A stretch of DNA of 64,000 bases from Geodermatophilus obscurus. GTDB lineage: Bacteria > Actinomycetota > Actinomycetes > Mycobacteriales > Geodermatophilaceae. Positions 1 to 8,587 of this stretch are shown in pieces. The notes below the pieces were generated by a model. It ran no database searches and was not told the origin of the DNA. It saw only the letters and a list, made by a program, of their open reading frames with translations. Location: assembly GCF_900115395.1 (NCBI RefSeq), contig NZ_FOWE01000015.1, forward strand, positions 1 to 64,000. Direction: 5' to 3'. A program made the translations under genes and the position numbers. Positions within the stretch are counted from its first letter, which is position 1. Each line of letters starts with the position of its first letter.

Positions 1-269
1 TCGCCGCGCCGTCCCAGCACGGCGGGCAGCAGCAGGATCGGGACGAGCAGGATCGCGTACGTCCAGGCGGTGGCGAACCACGTCCAGGTCAGGCCCGCCC
101 CGCCGGCGACGACGGCCGGCAGCACCACGTCGGCCGGTTCCCGCAGGACGTCGGGCCAGTCGAACGTCGAGGACAGCACGGTGGCCGCCCCCGCGAACGC
201 CAACGCGCCCGCCACGAACAGCGCCCCCGTCGTGCGGCGCGGGATGCGGTCCACGGATGGGCTCGTCAT
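1..269 (-). CDS. Membrane protein, N-terminal part (runs off the window)
   Basis: Only the first 89 codons are visible, from an ATG at 269 on the minus strand. The sequence begins MTSPSVDRIPRRTTGALFVA and shows two hydrophobic segments, at about residues 15-33 and 66-87, so it is an integral membrane protein. I do not recognise the family. It is transcribed divergently from the TetR gene at 379 across a 109-bp spacer with three repeats of a GACGTACAG-type sequence, so it is a likely target of that regulator. Confidence 0.6.
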   Translation of the reverse strand, partial: MTSPSVDRIPRRTTGALFVAGALAFAGAATVLSSTFDWPDVLREPADVVLPAVVAGGAGLTWTWFATAWTYAILLVPILLLPAVLGRRG

Positions 270-277
270 GACACTCC

Positions 278-333
278 CTGAACGACGTGCAAAATCCTGA
301 ACGACGTACAGAATCTGGACGACGTACAGCAAG
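278..333. promoter_or_regulatory. Three direct repeats in the divergent tetR promoter region
   Basis: Three copies of a roughly 19-bp unit, CTGAACGACGTRCARAATC-like, start at 278, 297 and 315. The shared core is CGACGTACAG (CGACGTGCAA in the first copy). The half-site CGTACA recurs as a palindrome at 1287-1303 in front of the ABC genes downstream. I infer binding sites for the TetR regulator at 379. Confidence 0.5.
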
Positions 334-378
334 GGTTCTACCGTGTGAGCACCGACGTCAAGGGGGTAGGGAGCACCG

Positions 379-1161
379 ATGTCCGTCCCAGGGGTGCCAC
401 GCCGTCGCGGGCCACGTCGCGCCCTGACCGACGACGAGATCCTCGATGCGGCACTGGAGCTGCTCGACGAGGGCGGCCCCGACGCGGCGTCCGTCCGGGG
501 TATCGCCGCTCGGGTCGGCGTGGCGCCGAACGCGGTCTACACCTACTTCCCGGACAAGGCCGCCGTCATCAAGGGTCTCGCCGAGCGGCTGCTCGGCGGG
601 GTCGACCACGACGTGTTCGCCGACCGGGAACGCCCCTGGCGGGAACGCGTGGAGGCCCTGGCCCTGGAGCTCCGGGCCCACCTGACAGCCCATCCCGGCG
701 CGGTGCCGCTGATGATCGGCGGTCCGATGGACGGGCCCCACGCGCTGGCCCTCAACGAGCGGCTCCTGCAGTTGCTGGCCGACGCCGGGCTGGATGCCAC
801 CGAGGCCGCACAGGCTTCCTACCTGCTCATCGTCTACGTGTTCGGCTCGATCGCCCTGGAGGTCGCCGACGTGCACCAGGCCGGCCCGCTGCCGCCGGAG
901 CCCGAGAGGGTCGCCGCCCGGCGGGCGGCCTTCGCGGCGATCCCGACCGACGGCTTCCCCCGCAGCGCGGAGGCGGCCGCGAGCATGGCCGGCTACGTCT
1001 CGACCGAGCAGTACCTGTGGGGGCTTCGCCGCATCCTCGACGGGATCGCCGCACGCGTCGCCATGGCAGACGTCGTCACGGAAGGCGGGGCAGGCCCGGA
1101 GGAACTCCAGTCGGCGGAGCCGTGGGATCGGCTCGGTCCGCCAGGAGCGCGCTCCGCCTGA
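379..1161 (+). CDS. TetR-family transcriptional regulator
   Basis: This 260-residue protein has a standard TetR N-terminal HTH: LTDDEILDAALELLDEGG leads into the recognition helix VGVAPNAVYTYFPDKAAVIK at about residues 16-58. The C-terminal ligand domain is all-alpha and resembles the TetR_C class, typical of repressors of efflux systems. The ATG at 379 follows AGGGAG at 366-371. It faces a membrane protein on its left and precedes an ABC-2 exporter (1465-3232). Repeats of CGTACA flank it on both sides, so autoregulation and control of both neighbours is plausible. The ligand is unknown. Confidence 0.88.
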   Translation: MSVPGVPRRRGPRRALTDDEILDAALELLDEGGPDAASVRGIAARVGVAPNAVYTYFPDKAAVIKGLAERLLGGVDHDVFADRERPWRERVEALALELRAHLTAHPGAVPLMIGGPMDGPHALALNERLLQLLADAGLDATEAAQASYLLIVYVFGSIALEVADVHQAGPLPPEPERVAARRAAFAAIPTDGFPRSAEAAASMAGYVSTEQYLWGLRRILDGIAARVAMADVVTEGGAGPEELQSAEPWDRLGPPGARSA

Positions 1162-1464
1162 CCGGTCTCCGGTGGCAGAACCGCCTACCGGGCGGCGAGG
1201 AACCCGGGAGCAGGGCGGGCCGACCGGTGGTCCGCCGGCCGCCCCTTGACGTGTCCCTCGTCCTGGGTGGAGGGTGCGGTGCACGCCGTACAGGACTTGT
1301 ACGACGTCCAGGGAATGGCCTCACGACCCATCCGGTGCACGAGTTCGCCACGCTGGCCTGAGTGCGCTCCCACTGCTGCAATGACACTGCCTGTCGTCGA
1401 CCTTCGGTCGAGCCGGCACCGCGGCCATGCAGTCACATCCACCGGACAGGTACGGAGTGCGCTC
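1162..1464 (+). other. Intergenic spacer between tetR and the ABC exporter
   Basis: I see no coding sequence in this 303-bp stretch. Its main structure is the palindrome at 1287-1303. It presumably carries the promoter of the ABC genes that start at 1465. Confidence 0.5.
1287..1303. promoter_or_regulatory. Perfect palindrome CGTACA-N5-TGTACG, probable TetR operator
   Basis: The 17-bp site CGTACAGGACTTGTACG has perfect 6-bp arms. Its half-site matches the repeats upstream of tetR (278-333). It lies 162 bp before the ABC ATPase start at 1465, which suggests that the TetR protein also controls the exporter. Confidence 0.55.
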
Positions 1465-2358
1465 ATGATCACGGTCTCAGGCCTCACCAGGCAGTACGGC
1501 AAGCGGCTCGCCGTCGACGACATGACCTTCGAGGTGGCCGCCGGCCGCGTCACGGGCTTCGTCGGCCCGAACGGCGCCGGGAAGTCGACCACGATGCGGA
1601 TGATGGTCGGGCTGACCCGACCCGACAGCGGTGAGGTCCGGTACCACGGCGTCCACTACCAGGACCTCAAGTGGCCCGCCCGGACCGTCGGCTGCGTCCT
1701 CGACGCCCGCGTGCACCCCGGTCGTACCGCGCTGAACCACCTCCGGGCCACCGCCGCCATCAGCCGCGTCCCCGCCGGCCGGGCCAAGCAGGTCCTGGCG
1801 GAGGTCGGACTGGAGACGGCAGCTGATCAGCGGGCCGGCAAGTTCTCCCTGGGCATGCGGCAGCGCCTCGCGCTGGCCGCGGCACTGCTGGGTGACCCGC
1901 AGATCCTGCTGCTGGACGAGCCGTCCAACGGTCTGGACCCCGACGGCATCCACTGGCTGCGCGGCTACCTCAGCGACTTCGCGGCCCGAGGGGGCACGGT
2001 CTTCGTCTCCAGCCACCTCATCAGCGAGCTGAGCATGTTCGCCTCCGACCTGGTCGTGATCGGCGGCGGACGGCTGCTCGCCGCGGACTCGGTCACGGCG
2101 ATCACCGGACGCCACGACGTCGCCGTGATCGTGGAGACTCCGCAGCCGGTCGAACTCGTCGCGCTGCTCACCGCGCACGGCTTCGTCGTCGAAGCCGCCG
2201 CCGACCGGCTCGTCGTCCGGGGAACCAGCCGCGCCGTGGTCTCACAGGTCGCCTTCGACAGCGGCATCCGCCTGCTCGAGCTCACCGAGACGTCCCGCTC
2301 GCTGGAGGACAGCCTGCTGGACATGACCCGCTCCTCCGCCGAGTTCGCCTCCACGTGA
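1465..2358 (+). CDS. ABC transporter ATP-binding protein (ABC-2 exporter type)
   Basis: This 297-residue ATPase carries Walker A (GPNGAGKST, about residues 35-43), a degenerate signature (FSLGMRQRLALA), Walker B (ILLLDEPSNGLDP) and the switch-histidine segment (VFVSSHLISE). The C-terminal 80 residues resemble the extension of drug and bacteriocin exporters. The ATG at 1465 follows GGAG and fits the family start (MITVSGLTRQYGKR). Frame stays open further upstream, but no homologous sequence lies there. The partner permease starts 40 bp downstream. The pair probably exports a hydrophobic or antimicrobial compound under TetR control; the substrate is unknown. Confidence 0.9.
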   Translation: MITVSGLTRQYGKRLAVDDMTFEVAAGRVTGFVGPNGAGKSTTMRMMVGLTRPDSGEVRYHGVHYQDLKWPARTVGCVLDARVHPGRTALNHLRATAAISRVPAGRAKQVLAEVGLETAADQRAGKFSLGMRQRLALAAALLGDPQILLLDEPSNGLDPDGIHWLRGYLSDFAARGGTVFVSSHLISELSMFASDLVVIGGGRLLAADSVTAITGRHDVAVIVETPQPVELVALLTAHGFVVEAAADRLVVRGTSRAVVSQVAFDSGIRLLELTETSRSLEDSLLDMTRSSAEFAST

Positions 2359-2398
2359 TCCGCACCCCGACCACCGACCCGATCCCGAAGGACACGAC

Positions 2399-3232
2399 AT
2401 GACTCTCACCGGTGCGGGCGCGGACCAGACAGCGGCCCCCATGATCACCGACTACCGGCCCGCGACACGCTCGACGGGCGGTGACGCCCGGGCCGTCCTC
2501 GCCACGCTGAGGAGCGACTGGATCAAGGCCTCGACCGTCCGGGTCAACCAGGCGATCCTGCTGCTCGCACTCGTCGGGGGCCTGGCCGTCTCGTGGGCGG
2601 TCGCGACGTTCGTGACCGACGAGGTGCTCGTCGTCTCCGAGGTCGGCTTCTACTGGACCAGCGTGACCTCGATGCTCGCCGCGATCGGCGGAGTGCTGCT
2701 GTTCGGCTCCGAGGTGCAGCACGGCACCCTGGCCGCGGCGGTGGCCGCGCGACCGGCGCGCTGGATCATCGCGCTGTCCAAGACGCTGACCGCCGCGACC
2801 CTCGGCATGCTCGTCGGAGCGGTCGGCCTGGCCGCCGGCTTCGGTGGCGCCGCCCTCGCCGGCCTGAACATGGGGGCCACATCGGCGCTGCCGGCCACGG
2901 TCGGCTGGGCGCTGCTGTTCACCACGCTGGCGGCGGTGCTGGGGCTGGGCGTCGGCATGATCGTCCGGCACAGCACGGCAGCCATCTCCGGGGTGCTGGT
3001 GTGGGGCTTCGTGATCGAGAACCTGCTCAACCTGTTCCTGCCCGTCGCGGTGACCCGCTTCCTGCCCTTCTTCGCCGGCAACAAGCTGCTCGCCTACGCC
3101 AACGACCTCGACACCCCCGAGGCGCTCGCGGTGGCGCTCACCCGGCCCGAGAGCGCGCTGGTCTTCGCCGGTTACACAGCCCTCGCGCTGGTCGTGGGAT
3201 CGGTGCTGCTGTACCGGCGTGACACCGACTGA
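2399..3232 (+). CDS. ABC-2 type permease
   Basis: This 277-residue membrane protein has six predicted hydrophobic segments, beginning near residues 50-68 (AILLLALVGGLAVSWAVATF) and ending near 257-272. The long polar N-terminus and the arrangement VLLFGSEVQHGTLAAA after the second helix fit the ABC-2 permease fold (as in NosY and BcrB). It follows the ATPase at 1465 and is followed by a hairpin at 3229-3251, so the two genes form a compact export operon. Confidence 0.87.
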   Translation: MTLTGAGADQTAAPMITDYRPATRSTGGDARAVLATLRSDWIKASTVRVNQAILLLALVGGLAVSWAVATFVTDEVLVVSEVGFYWTSVTSMLAAIGGVLLFGSEVQHGTLAAAVAARPARWIIALSKTLTAATLGMLVGAVGLAAGFGGAALAGLNMGATSALPATVGWALLFTTLAAVLGLGVGMIVRHSTAAISGVLVWGFVIENLLNLFLPVAVTRFLPFFAGNKLLAYANDLDTPEALAVALTRPESALVFAGYTALALVVGSVLLYRRDTD

Positions 3233-3251
3233 GTGGGGTCCGCGGACTCAG
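3229..3251 (+). terminator. Possible terminator hairpin after the ABC-2 operon
   Basis: CTGAGT and ACTCAG form arms around a loop that itself contains the palindrome GTCCGCGGAC. No T-tract follows, as is common in high-GC actinobacteria. It overlaps the stop codon of the permease. Confidence 0.4.
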
Positions 3252-3607
3252 CGTCGCTAGCTCCACGCCGACACGGCGCTCCGACTGCCCTCATCGCGTG
3301 GTGATCCGGGGTCACCACCTCTGGTCACCACCGATGGTTATCAGTCCCCACCGGATTCGTTCTACCTCTCGTCACAGCGCCAGCTGTCCGCAGCACCGTC
3401 GCAAAGATCACCCCGGGTCCGGTGGGGCTGCCTGGTCCGACGGGATGGCACCACCAGTCACAGCCACGGGCGCCAGGGCCTGCAGCGCAGGGTTCGCGGC
3501 CTGACCGGCCGCTCGGTCGAGCAAGTCCGACCCGACCCGGCCCGCTCGTCGTTGATCACCGGCGCGACGCGCACGTCGAGCGGCCCCAAAGTGATGCGAG
3601 GTAAGCC
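3252..3607. other. Intergenic region without a recognisable gene
   Basis: No convincing ORF is present. The region is somewhat less GC-rich around 3300-3390, and holds the imperfect palindrome GGTGATCCGGGGTCACC at 3300-3316 and a further GGTCACC at 3323. It may contain the promoter of the membrane protein at 3608. Confidence 0.4.
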
Positions 3608-4084
3608 ATGAAGTCCACCACGCCAACACCCGGATCGACCAACGACCGACCCGTTCGTCCAGGGGTTGCCGCCGTCCTGGCGATCGGCTGCCTGATCTTG
3701 GTGGCCTTCCAGGCCGCCCTCACGCTGGGTGCGCCGCTCGGTGCGGCTGCGCTGGGAGGAGCGAACCCCGGACAACTGCCCGGCGCCCTTCGGATGGTGA
3801 CCGCGTTCTCCACCGTCGTGTGGCTGTTCGCCGCGCTGCTCGTGCTGGCCAGGGGAGGCGTCGCCGTGATCGCCTTGTCCAAGGCTGTCTGCCGGGCAGG
3901 CGCCTGGGTGCTCGTCGGCCTCCTGGGCCTCGGGGCGTTGATGAACTTCGCCTCCTCGAGCCCGTGGGAACGTCTTGGCTGGGGACCCTTCACGCTGGTC
4001 ATGTTCACTCTTGGTGTCGTCCTCGCCCGGAGCGGTTTCGCATCCGGCCGCCCCGCCCCGGTGGCCAGCCGACCTGGTCATTGA
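3608..4084 (+). CDS. Small four-helix membrane protein of unknown function
   Basis: This 158-residue protein has hydrophobic segments at about residues 20-42, 58-80, 92-110 and 118-137. The topology and the motif WERLGWGPFTLVMFTLGVVL recall small actinobacterial DoxX-like or DUF membrane proteins, but I cannot assign a function. The ATG at 3608 is preceded by GAGGTAAGCC, an acceptable ribosome site. It stands alone between two spacers. Confidence 0.65.
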   Translation: MKSTTPTPGSTNDRPVRPGVAAVLAIGCLILVAFQAALTLGAPLGAAALGGANPGQLPGALRMVTAFSTVVWLFAALLVLARGGVAVIALSKAVCRAGAWVLVGLLGLGALMNFASSSPWERLGWGPFTLVMFTLGVVLARSGFASGRPAPVASRPGH

Positions 4085-4339
4085 CCTGAGCTCGACCTCG
4101 TCACGGGCGAGGCGGGGTCATCGACACGGCTGTGCCACCCGCGTCCGTCCTTTCGTTCGACTCACCTCCCTCGAACCTGCCGCTGGTCTCGGTCACCCCG
4201 GTCGATCCTGACCGCAGCGCCCGCCGACCCTCGACGGCTCATCGAGCCACAAGCGGGGACTGACATGGCGATCACCGCCGGCTCGCCCGACCCCTCCGCC
4301 GGACCAACCGTCCGGCGACTGCACACCCGGAGGCCTGAC

Positions 4340-4753
4340 ATGCCACCCCTTCCCTGGCGCACGAAGCTCCCCGCGAGCCCCCACCAGGAGTACCTGGTGA
4401 TGGCCTCCCGGCTGCCGCTGCGCTCCCACCGCACCATCCCCCGATTTCTCGGCCTGACCATGTCGGTGGCCCGGCAGCTGGAGGGCACCAGCGGACTGGT
4501 CGGCTACCGCCTGCTGGCCCAGCCGATGCGCAAGACGTTCTGGACGCTCTCGGCCTGGACGGACAGGGACGCGTTGGACGCCTTCGTCCGGACGATGCCG
4601 CACCTGGCCGTGATGGGAAAGCTGCGCACCCAGATGGGGCCTACCAGGTTCACTACCTGGATGGCGCCGGGCTCCGCCCTTCCCATCGCCTGGGACGACG
4701 CCATGGAGCGCCTCAGGAGGGTCCCCGCCCCCGAAGGCCCGGCCTCCCGGTAG
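4340..4753 (+). CDS. DUF3291 / monooxygenase-like ferredoxin-fold protein
   Basis: The protein is 137 residues from the ATG at 4340, which has CCGGAGG seven bases upstream. An earlier in-frame ATG at 4265 adds 25 residues of low-complexity sequence. The core (EYLVMASRLPLRSHRTIPRF, then FWTLSAWTDRDALDAFVRT) matches the small alpha/beta-barrel family related to DUF3291 and antibiotic-biosynthesis monooxygenases. The family is usually hypothetical; it resembles spheroidene monooxygenase but has no proven activity in actinobacteria. It lies upstream of a broken DoxX-like gene. Confidence 0.72.
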   Translation: MPPLPWRTKLPASPHQEYLVMASRLPLRSHRTIPRFLGLTMSVARQLEGTSGLVGYRLLAQPMRKTFWTLSAWTDRDALDAFVRTMPHLAVMGKLRTQMGPTRFTTWMAPGSALPIAWDDAMERLRRVPAPEGPASR

Positions 4754-4813
4754 CGCGCGCCCTCTCGATCCACCGATCTGCTCAGCCACCACGACACCAC
4801 ACAGGTGATCACC

Positions 4814-5084
4814 ATGATCTTCCTGCTCGCGCTCGTAGGCGCCACCCTGGTCGCCGCACTCCTACCGGCCCAGTTCGGCCCGCGCTCCACCCGACGGGCC
4901 ACCCGCCTGGGCATGGCCGCCGCGATGGTGTTCGCCGGCGCGGCGCATTTGGACCATGCCCACGCCCTTCATCCAGCGTCTGCCCTCCTGGGTTCCCGCC
5001 CCGGAGAGTGGGCGGAGATCGACCGACAGGTTGATGCCGCCGTGCTCGGGATGGCGACGTGAAAGACGACATCGACGTTCTGCC
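4814..5084 (+). pseudogene. DoxX-like membrane protein remnant with a +1 frameshift
   Basis: From the ATG at 4814 the reading frame gives a membrane N-terminus ending MAAAMVFAGAAHLD, typical of small DoxX-type proteins. The expected continuation (MPTPFIQRLPSWVPAPE) occurs in the next frame from 4956. Removing one C near 4954 joins the two. After PAPE the homology stops, and the expected further helices are missing apart from a short hydrophobic patch near 5080. I read this as a decayed, truncated gene, not an 82-residue protein. It lies directly upstream of the ABC ATPase at 5128. Confidence 0.6.
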
Positions 5085-5127
5085 TGATCGCGCTCACGTT
5101 CTTCTCAACCGACGAAGAAGGCCAGCC

Positions 5128-6096
5128 ATGAACCTGTCCACCCACCGCACCGACATCGACCCAAGGCCAGGGCAGGCCCCGACGGCCGCCGCTCCCGCGA
5201 TCGAGGTGGTCGGCCTGGAGCGTCGGTACGGCGACTTCCACGCCGTCCGCGGAATCTCCTTCGACGTCCATCCGGGAGAGGTGTTCGCGCTGCTGGGCGT
5301 CAACGGGGCCGGCAAGACCTCCGCGCTGGAGGTCCTGGAAGGGCTGGCCGCGGCCTCCGCTGGGAGCGTGCGGGTATTGGGGCACGACCCCCGCCGTGAC
5401 CGGGCCGCCGTTCGCCGGTACCTGGGCGTGCTGCTGCAGCACAGCGGGCTTCCGGGAGACCTCACCGTTCGGGAGACCGTCCACACTTGGGCCCGCACGC
5501 TGACCGACCCGCGCCCGGTCGCGGAGGCCCTGGAGCAGGTGGACCTCGCCGGCCGCGCCGACATCCGGGTGCGGTCCCTCTCCGGCGGTGAGCGACGGCG
5601 GCTCGACCTGGCGATGGCGTTGCTCGGACGCCCACGTGTGGTGGTTCTGGACGAGCCGACCACGGGGCTGGACCCGGAGAGCCGACGGGCGGTCTGGGGG
5701 ATCGTCCGGAACCTGGTCGACGGCGGAGCCGCCGTCGTCCTCACCACCCACCACCTGGAGGAGGCCGAGGAACTCGCCGACCGGATCGCGATCCTGCAGG
5801 CCGGGCTGGTGGTGCTCTCTGGCACGCCGGAGGAGATCTCCGCCACCCAGCCGGCGACCATCCGGTTCACCGTGCCCGAGGGCGCCCCGCCGCTGCCAAG
5901 CCTCGCCGGCGTGCGCGTCGAGCGCACGGCGCACCAGGTCGAGCTGAGCACTTTCGCGCTGCAGCCCACGCTCACCCAGCTGATGACCTGGGCGGGCGAG
6001 CACGACCTCGAACTGACGGGCCTGCAGGCCCGGGCCGCCTCCCTGGAACAGGCATTCCTCGCCGTCGCCGACGGCGCCCTCCCTACCGCCGCCTGA
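5128..6096 (+). CDS. ABC transporter ATP-binding protein (DrrA/CcmA-like)
   Basis: This 322-residue ATPase has Walker A (GVNGAGKTS), signature RSLSGGERRRLDLAMALLG, Walker B (VVVLDEPTTGLDPESRR) and switch region (VVLTTHHLEEAEELADR). The extra C-terminal domain of about 90 residues is typical of daunorubicin-resistance DrrA-like exporters. The ATG at 5128 follows GAAGAAGG; the upstream frame extension has no homology. The permease follows 27 bp downstream. A broken histidine kinase lies after the operon, so its original regulator may have been lost. Confidence 0.9.
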   Translation: MNLSTHRTDIDPRPGQAPTAAAPAIEVVGLERRYGDFHAVRGISFDVHPGEVFALLGVNGAGKTSALEVLEGLAAASAGSVRVLGHDPRRDRAAVRRYLGVLLQHSGLPGDLTVRETVHTWARTLTDPRPVAEALEQVDLAGRADIRVRSLSGGERRRLDLAMALLGRPRVVVLDEPTTGLDPESRRAVWGIVRNLVDGGAAVVLTTHHLEEAEELADRIAILQAGLVVLSGTPEEISATQPATIRFTVPEGAPPLPSLAGVRVERTAHQVELSTFALQPTLTQLMTWAGEHDLELTGLQARAASLEQAFLAVADGALPTAA

Positions 6097-6123
6097 CCGA
6101 CCGATCGTCGAAGGAATCCGGCC

Positions 6124-6960
6124 ATGACCACGACCCGCTCCGCCATCGAGCACACATCCCCGCCGCACCTCGGTTCAGGAGGCCGCGCGCGCCGCCGCGT
6201 GCTCGCCCTCGCGGCCGCCGAGACCAGGCTGCTGCTGCGTAACCGCACCGCCGTCATGAGCTCCCTGCTCCTGCCCCTGGCGGTGGTGGCGGCCGTCGGG
6301 GCCATCACCGTGTCCAACGGGGGCACGGTCGACGGGCCCGGGCTCCTCGCTAGTGCCTTTGGCGTCACGTTGACCTTCCTGACCTTCTACAACCTGGTCA
6401 CCACGTTCGTCGCCCGGCGCGAGGAGCTGGTGCTCCAGCGGATGCGTACCGGTGAGCTCACCGACGCAGAGGTGCTGCTCGGCACGGCCGTGCCCACGCT
6501 GCTGGTGTCCCTCGTCCAAGTCGTTCTCGTCGCCGTCGGCGTCGTCGCGCTGGGTTACTGGTCAGCGCCGGTGGACGTCGTCCTGCCCCTCGTCGCCCTC
6601 CTGGGGGGCGGCGCGTTGATGGTGGTGCTGGCCGCGGTCAGCACGTCCTTCACGCGCACGGTGGAGGGCGCACAGTTCACCACCATGCCGCTGGTCCTGA
6701 CGGCGACGATGCTCTCCGGACTGTTGATCCCGTTGGCCGACTTCCCCGAGCAGCTCGCCCGCGTTGCCCGCTTCCTCCCACTGACCCCGGTGATCGAACT
6801 GAGCCGGCTCGGCCTGGTCGGTGAGACCTGGGACGGGCAGGCGGTCGACACCGCTGGCGCCTGGGCCGCATCGCCGCTGCCGCTGGCCGTGCTCGCCGGC
6901 TGGCTGGTCACAGGCGCGGTGCTCGCCCGCTTGGTCTTCCGCTGGGCACCGCGCCGGTGA
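6124..6960 (+). CDS. ABC-2 type permease (DrrB-like)
   Basis: This 278-residue permease has six hydrophobic segments (first near residues 45-65, last near 250-270) and the conserved ABC-2 positions FYNLVTTFVARREELVLQRM and RVARFLPLTPVIELSRLGL. It is the partner of the ATPase at 5128, with a matching domain size. The neighbouring genes do not reveal a substrate. Confidence 0.88.
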   Translation: MTTTRSAIEHTSPPHLGSGGRARRRVLALAAAETRLLLRNRTAVMSSLLLPLAVVAAVGAITVSNGGTVDGPGLLASAFGVTLTFLTFYNLVTTFVARREELVLQRMRTGELTDAEVLLGTAVPTLLVSLVQVVLVAVGVVALGYWSAPVDVVLPLVALLGGGALMVVLAAVSTSFTRTVEGAQFTTMPLVLTATMLSGLLIPLADFPEQLARVARFLPLTPVIELSRLGLVGETWDGQAVDTAGAWAASPLPLAVLAGWLVTGAVLARLVFRWAPRR

Positions 6961-6979
6961 CGGGCCGATCGCGAGTGCG

Positions 6980-7833
6980 GTGAACGGGGAACCCGGTTCC
7001 AGGCGGTCGGTACGGCAGCATGAGCGCCGTGCCGACCGTTGTGCGCTGGTGGGGAGCCGCTCGGACCCTCAGCGCCTCGAGCGCTACACGAGGTGGTCGT
7101 TCTACGCCGCACTCGGCCTCAGTCCGCTCCTGATCGCACTCGGGCTGGGATCGGCGGCGACGGACTCGCCCGCGCTGCTCGGGTCGTACGTCCTGGGGAC
7201 GTGCGTGATGGCGGTGCTGTGCGTGCTGCTGGTATGGAGCGGGATGGGCGGTGAGCCGCCGGGAGCGTCCGCTGCCGCGCCGACTGCTCGCTCTCGGCTG
7301 GGGCAGGCGCTCGCCATCGCGATCGTCGGCGTGCTGGCGTTGTGAGGCGGCAGCCAGTTCGCCGTCGCGTGGAGCGTCACGTTGCCGCTGGTCACGCTGC
7401 TGGTCGTGCTCCAGGACGTGGTCGACCCGGCTGCTGGCCCTGGTCGGTGCTGGTGTCGGGGTGCTCGTCGGAATCGCCGAGCTCGCGGCAGGTCAGCTGC
7501 CGTCCGCCACCCTCGTGCTGGCGGTGACGATCGGGATGGTCGTCATCGGATTCGCCGTGTCCTTCCGCTGCTCGGTCTGGGTGCTCGACCTGGTCCGTGA
7601 GATGGAGCGGACCCGCGGGTGCAGTGGCAGTTGGCCGTCGCCGAGCAGCGGCTGCGGTTCTCCCGCGACCTGCACGACGTGATGGGTCGCAACCTCTCCG
7701 CGATCGCGGTGAAGAACCAACTGGCAGGGGAGCTCGTCCGCCGGGGCCGGCTGGAGGCGGCCGACGATGTCCGCCGCCTCGCCGAGGACTCCCTCCGCGG
7801 GGTCCGCGAGGTCGTCCGCGGGCATCGCAACAC
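6980..7833 (+). pseudogene. Broken sensor histidine kinase (DesK/NarL-partner type)
   Basis: A GTG at 6980 opens a membrane N-terminus (YTRWSFYAALGLSPLLIAL) that stops at 7345. The sequence continues in other frames with further helices (LPLVTLLVVLQDVV, then LLALVGAGVGVLVGIAEL) and with the dimerisation/phosphoacceptor segment FSRDLHDVMGRNLSAIAVKN around 7660. Homology ends near 7833, before any ATPase domain. At least three frame changes (near 7343, 7425 and 7618) and the missing C-terminus make this a clear pseudogene. Its position after an ABC-2 operon matches common ABC-kinase-regulator arrangements. Confidence 0.8.
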
Positions 7834-7965
7834 CGGGTGTGCCCAACGAACAGGCGGGTGAGCTGGCGTGGGCTGCCCCCGGCGTGGGCGGCGAGTGTCC
7901 CGATGGAGAGGTCGGCGTCCAGGCAGCGCGGATCCCGTCGGGTGGCCCTGGGATGGGCGCGGCTC
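7834..7965 (-). pseudogene. AraC/GlxA-type HTH fragment
   Basis: On the minus strand a short stretch reads LDADLSIGTLAAHAGGSPRQ followed by LTRLFVGHT. This matches the first helix-turn-helix of AraC-family (GlxA-like) regulators. Nothing of the ligand domain or of the second HTH remains. It directly abuts the truncated kinase, so the two fragments meet at a deletion junction near 7833. Confidence 0.6.
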
Positions 7966-7980
7966 GAGGGCGTACGAGTG

Positions 7981-8565
7981 TCAGTTGCCCGCCGCGGCGA
8001 CCCCGCCGGCTGTCGCGGCGACCGCGCCGGTGGTGGCGGCGTCGACCCCGACGCGGGAGTAGAGGTCGCCGGCACACACGAGTCGGGCCAGCACCGTGGC
8101 CCGGGCGTCGTCGAGGGGTCCGCGCAGCGCGGTGGCCACGCGCGCCCGCAGCGTCGGCACGGTGTCCGGGGCGGTGACCTCGTAGGACGGCACGGGGACC
8201 ACGCCGAACAGGCGGCGGTCGCGGCGGATCACGGCGCCGCCGTCGGCCAGGGACTGCAGCAGGTGCTGTCCCAAGCGGGCCCGCGGCGCGGCCAGGGCGT
8301 CGATCGTCCGGTCCACGGGCTGTTCGGTGGCGAGCCGGGTCGAGAGGTCGTGCAGCGGGCGGGGTGCTGTCGCGGAACCGGCCGTCAGGAGCAGCAGACC
8401 GCCGTGCAGTCTCGCGGCGCCCAGGGTCAGGAGGTCGTGGACGACGGCACCGGCCAGGGCCCGGGGCAGGGCGAGTCCGGTGGGACGGTGCACCGTTGCC
8501 CGGATCGGATGGGCGGTGAGGAGCAGCAGATCCTCGGCGAGGAGGGTGCTCACGGGGTGGGACAT
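7981..8565 (-). CDS. GPP34-family (Golgi phosphoprotein 3-like) protein
   Basis: The 194-residue protein from the ATG at 8565 (GGAGGT seven bases upstream) starts MSHPVSTLLAEDLLLLTAHP, the typical N-terminus of bacterial GPP34 proteins. The rest is alpha-helical, with the family's DLLTLGAARLHGG and LGQHLLQSLADGGAV regions. Eukaryotic relatives bind phosphatidylinositol 4-phosphate; the role of actinobacterial members is unknown. The Ala/Gly-rich tail replaces part of the usual C-terminus. A perfect 20-bp palindrome lies just upstream of the start. Confidence 0.8.
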   Translation of the reverse strand: MSHPVSTLLAEDLLLLTAHPIRATVHRPTGLALPRALAGAVVHDLLTLGAARLHGGLLLLTAGSATAPRPLHDLSTRLATEQPVDRTIDALAAPRARLGQHLLQSLADGGAVIRRDRRLFGVVPVPSYEVTAPDTVPTLRARVATALRGPLDDARATVLARLVCAGDLYSRVGVDAATTGAVAATAGGVAAAGN

Positions 8566-8587
8566 GACAGGACCTCCGGTCGTCCGG

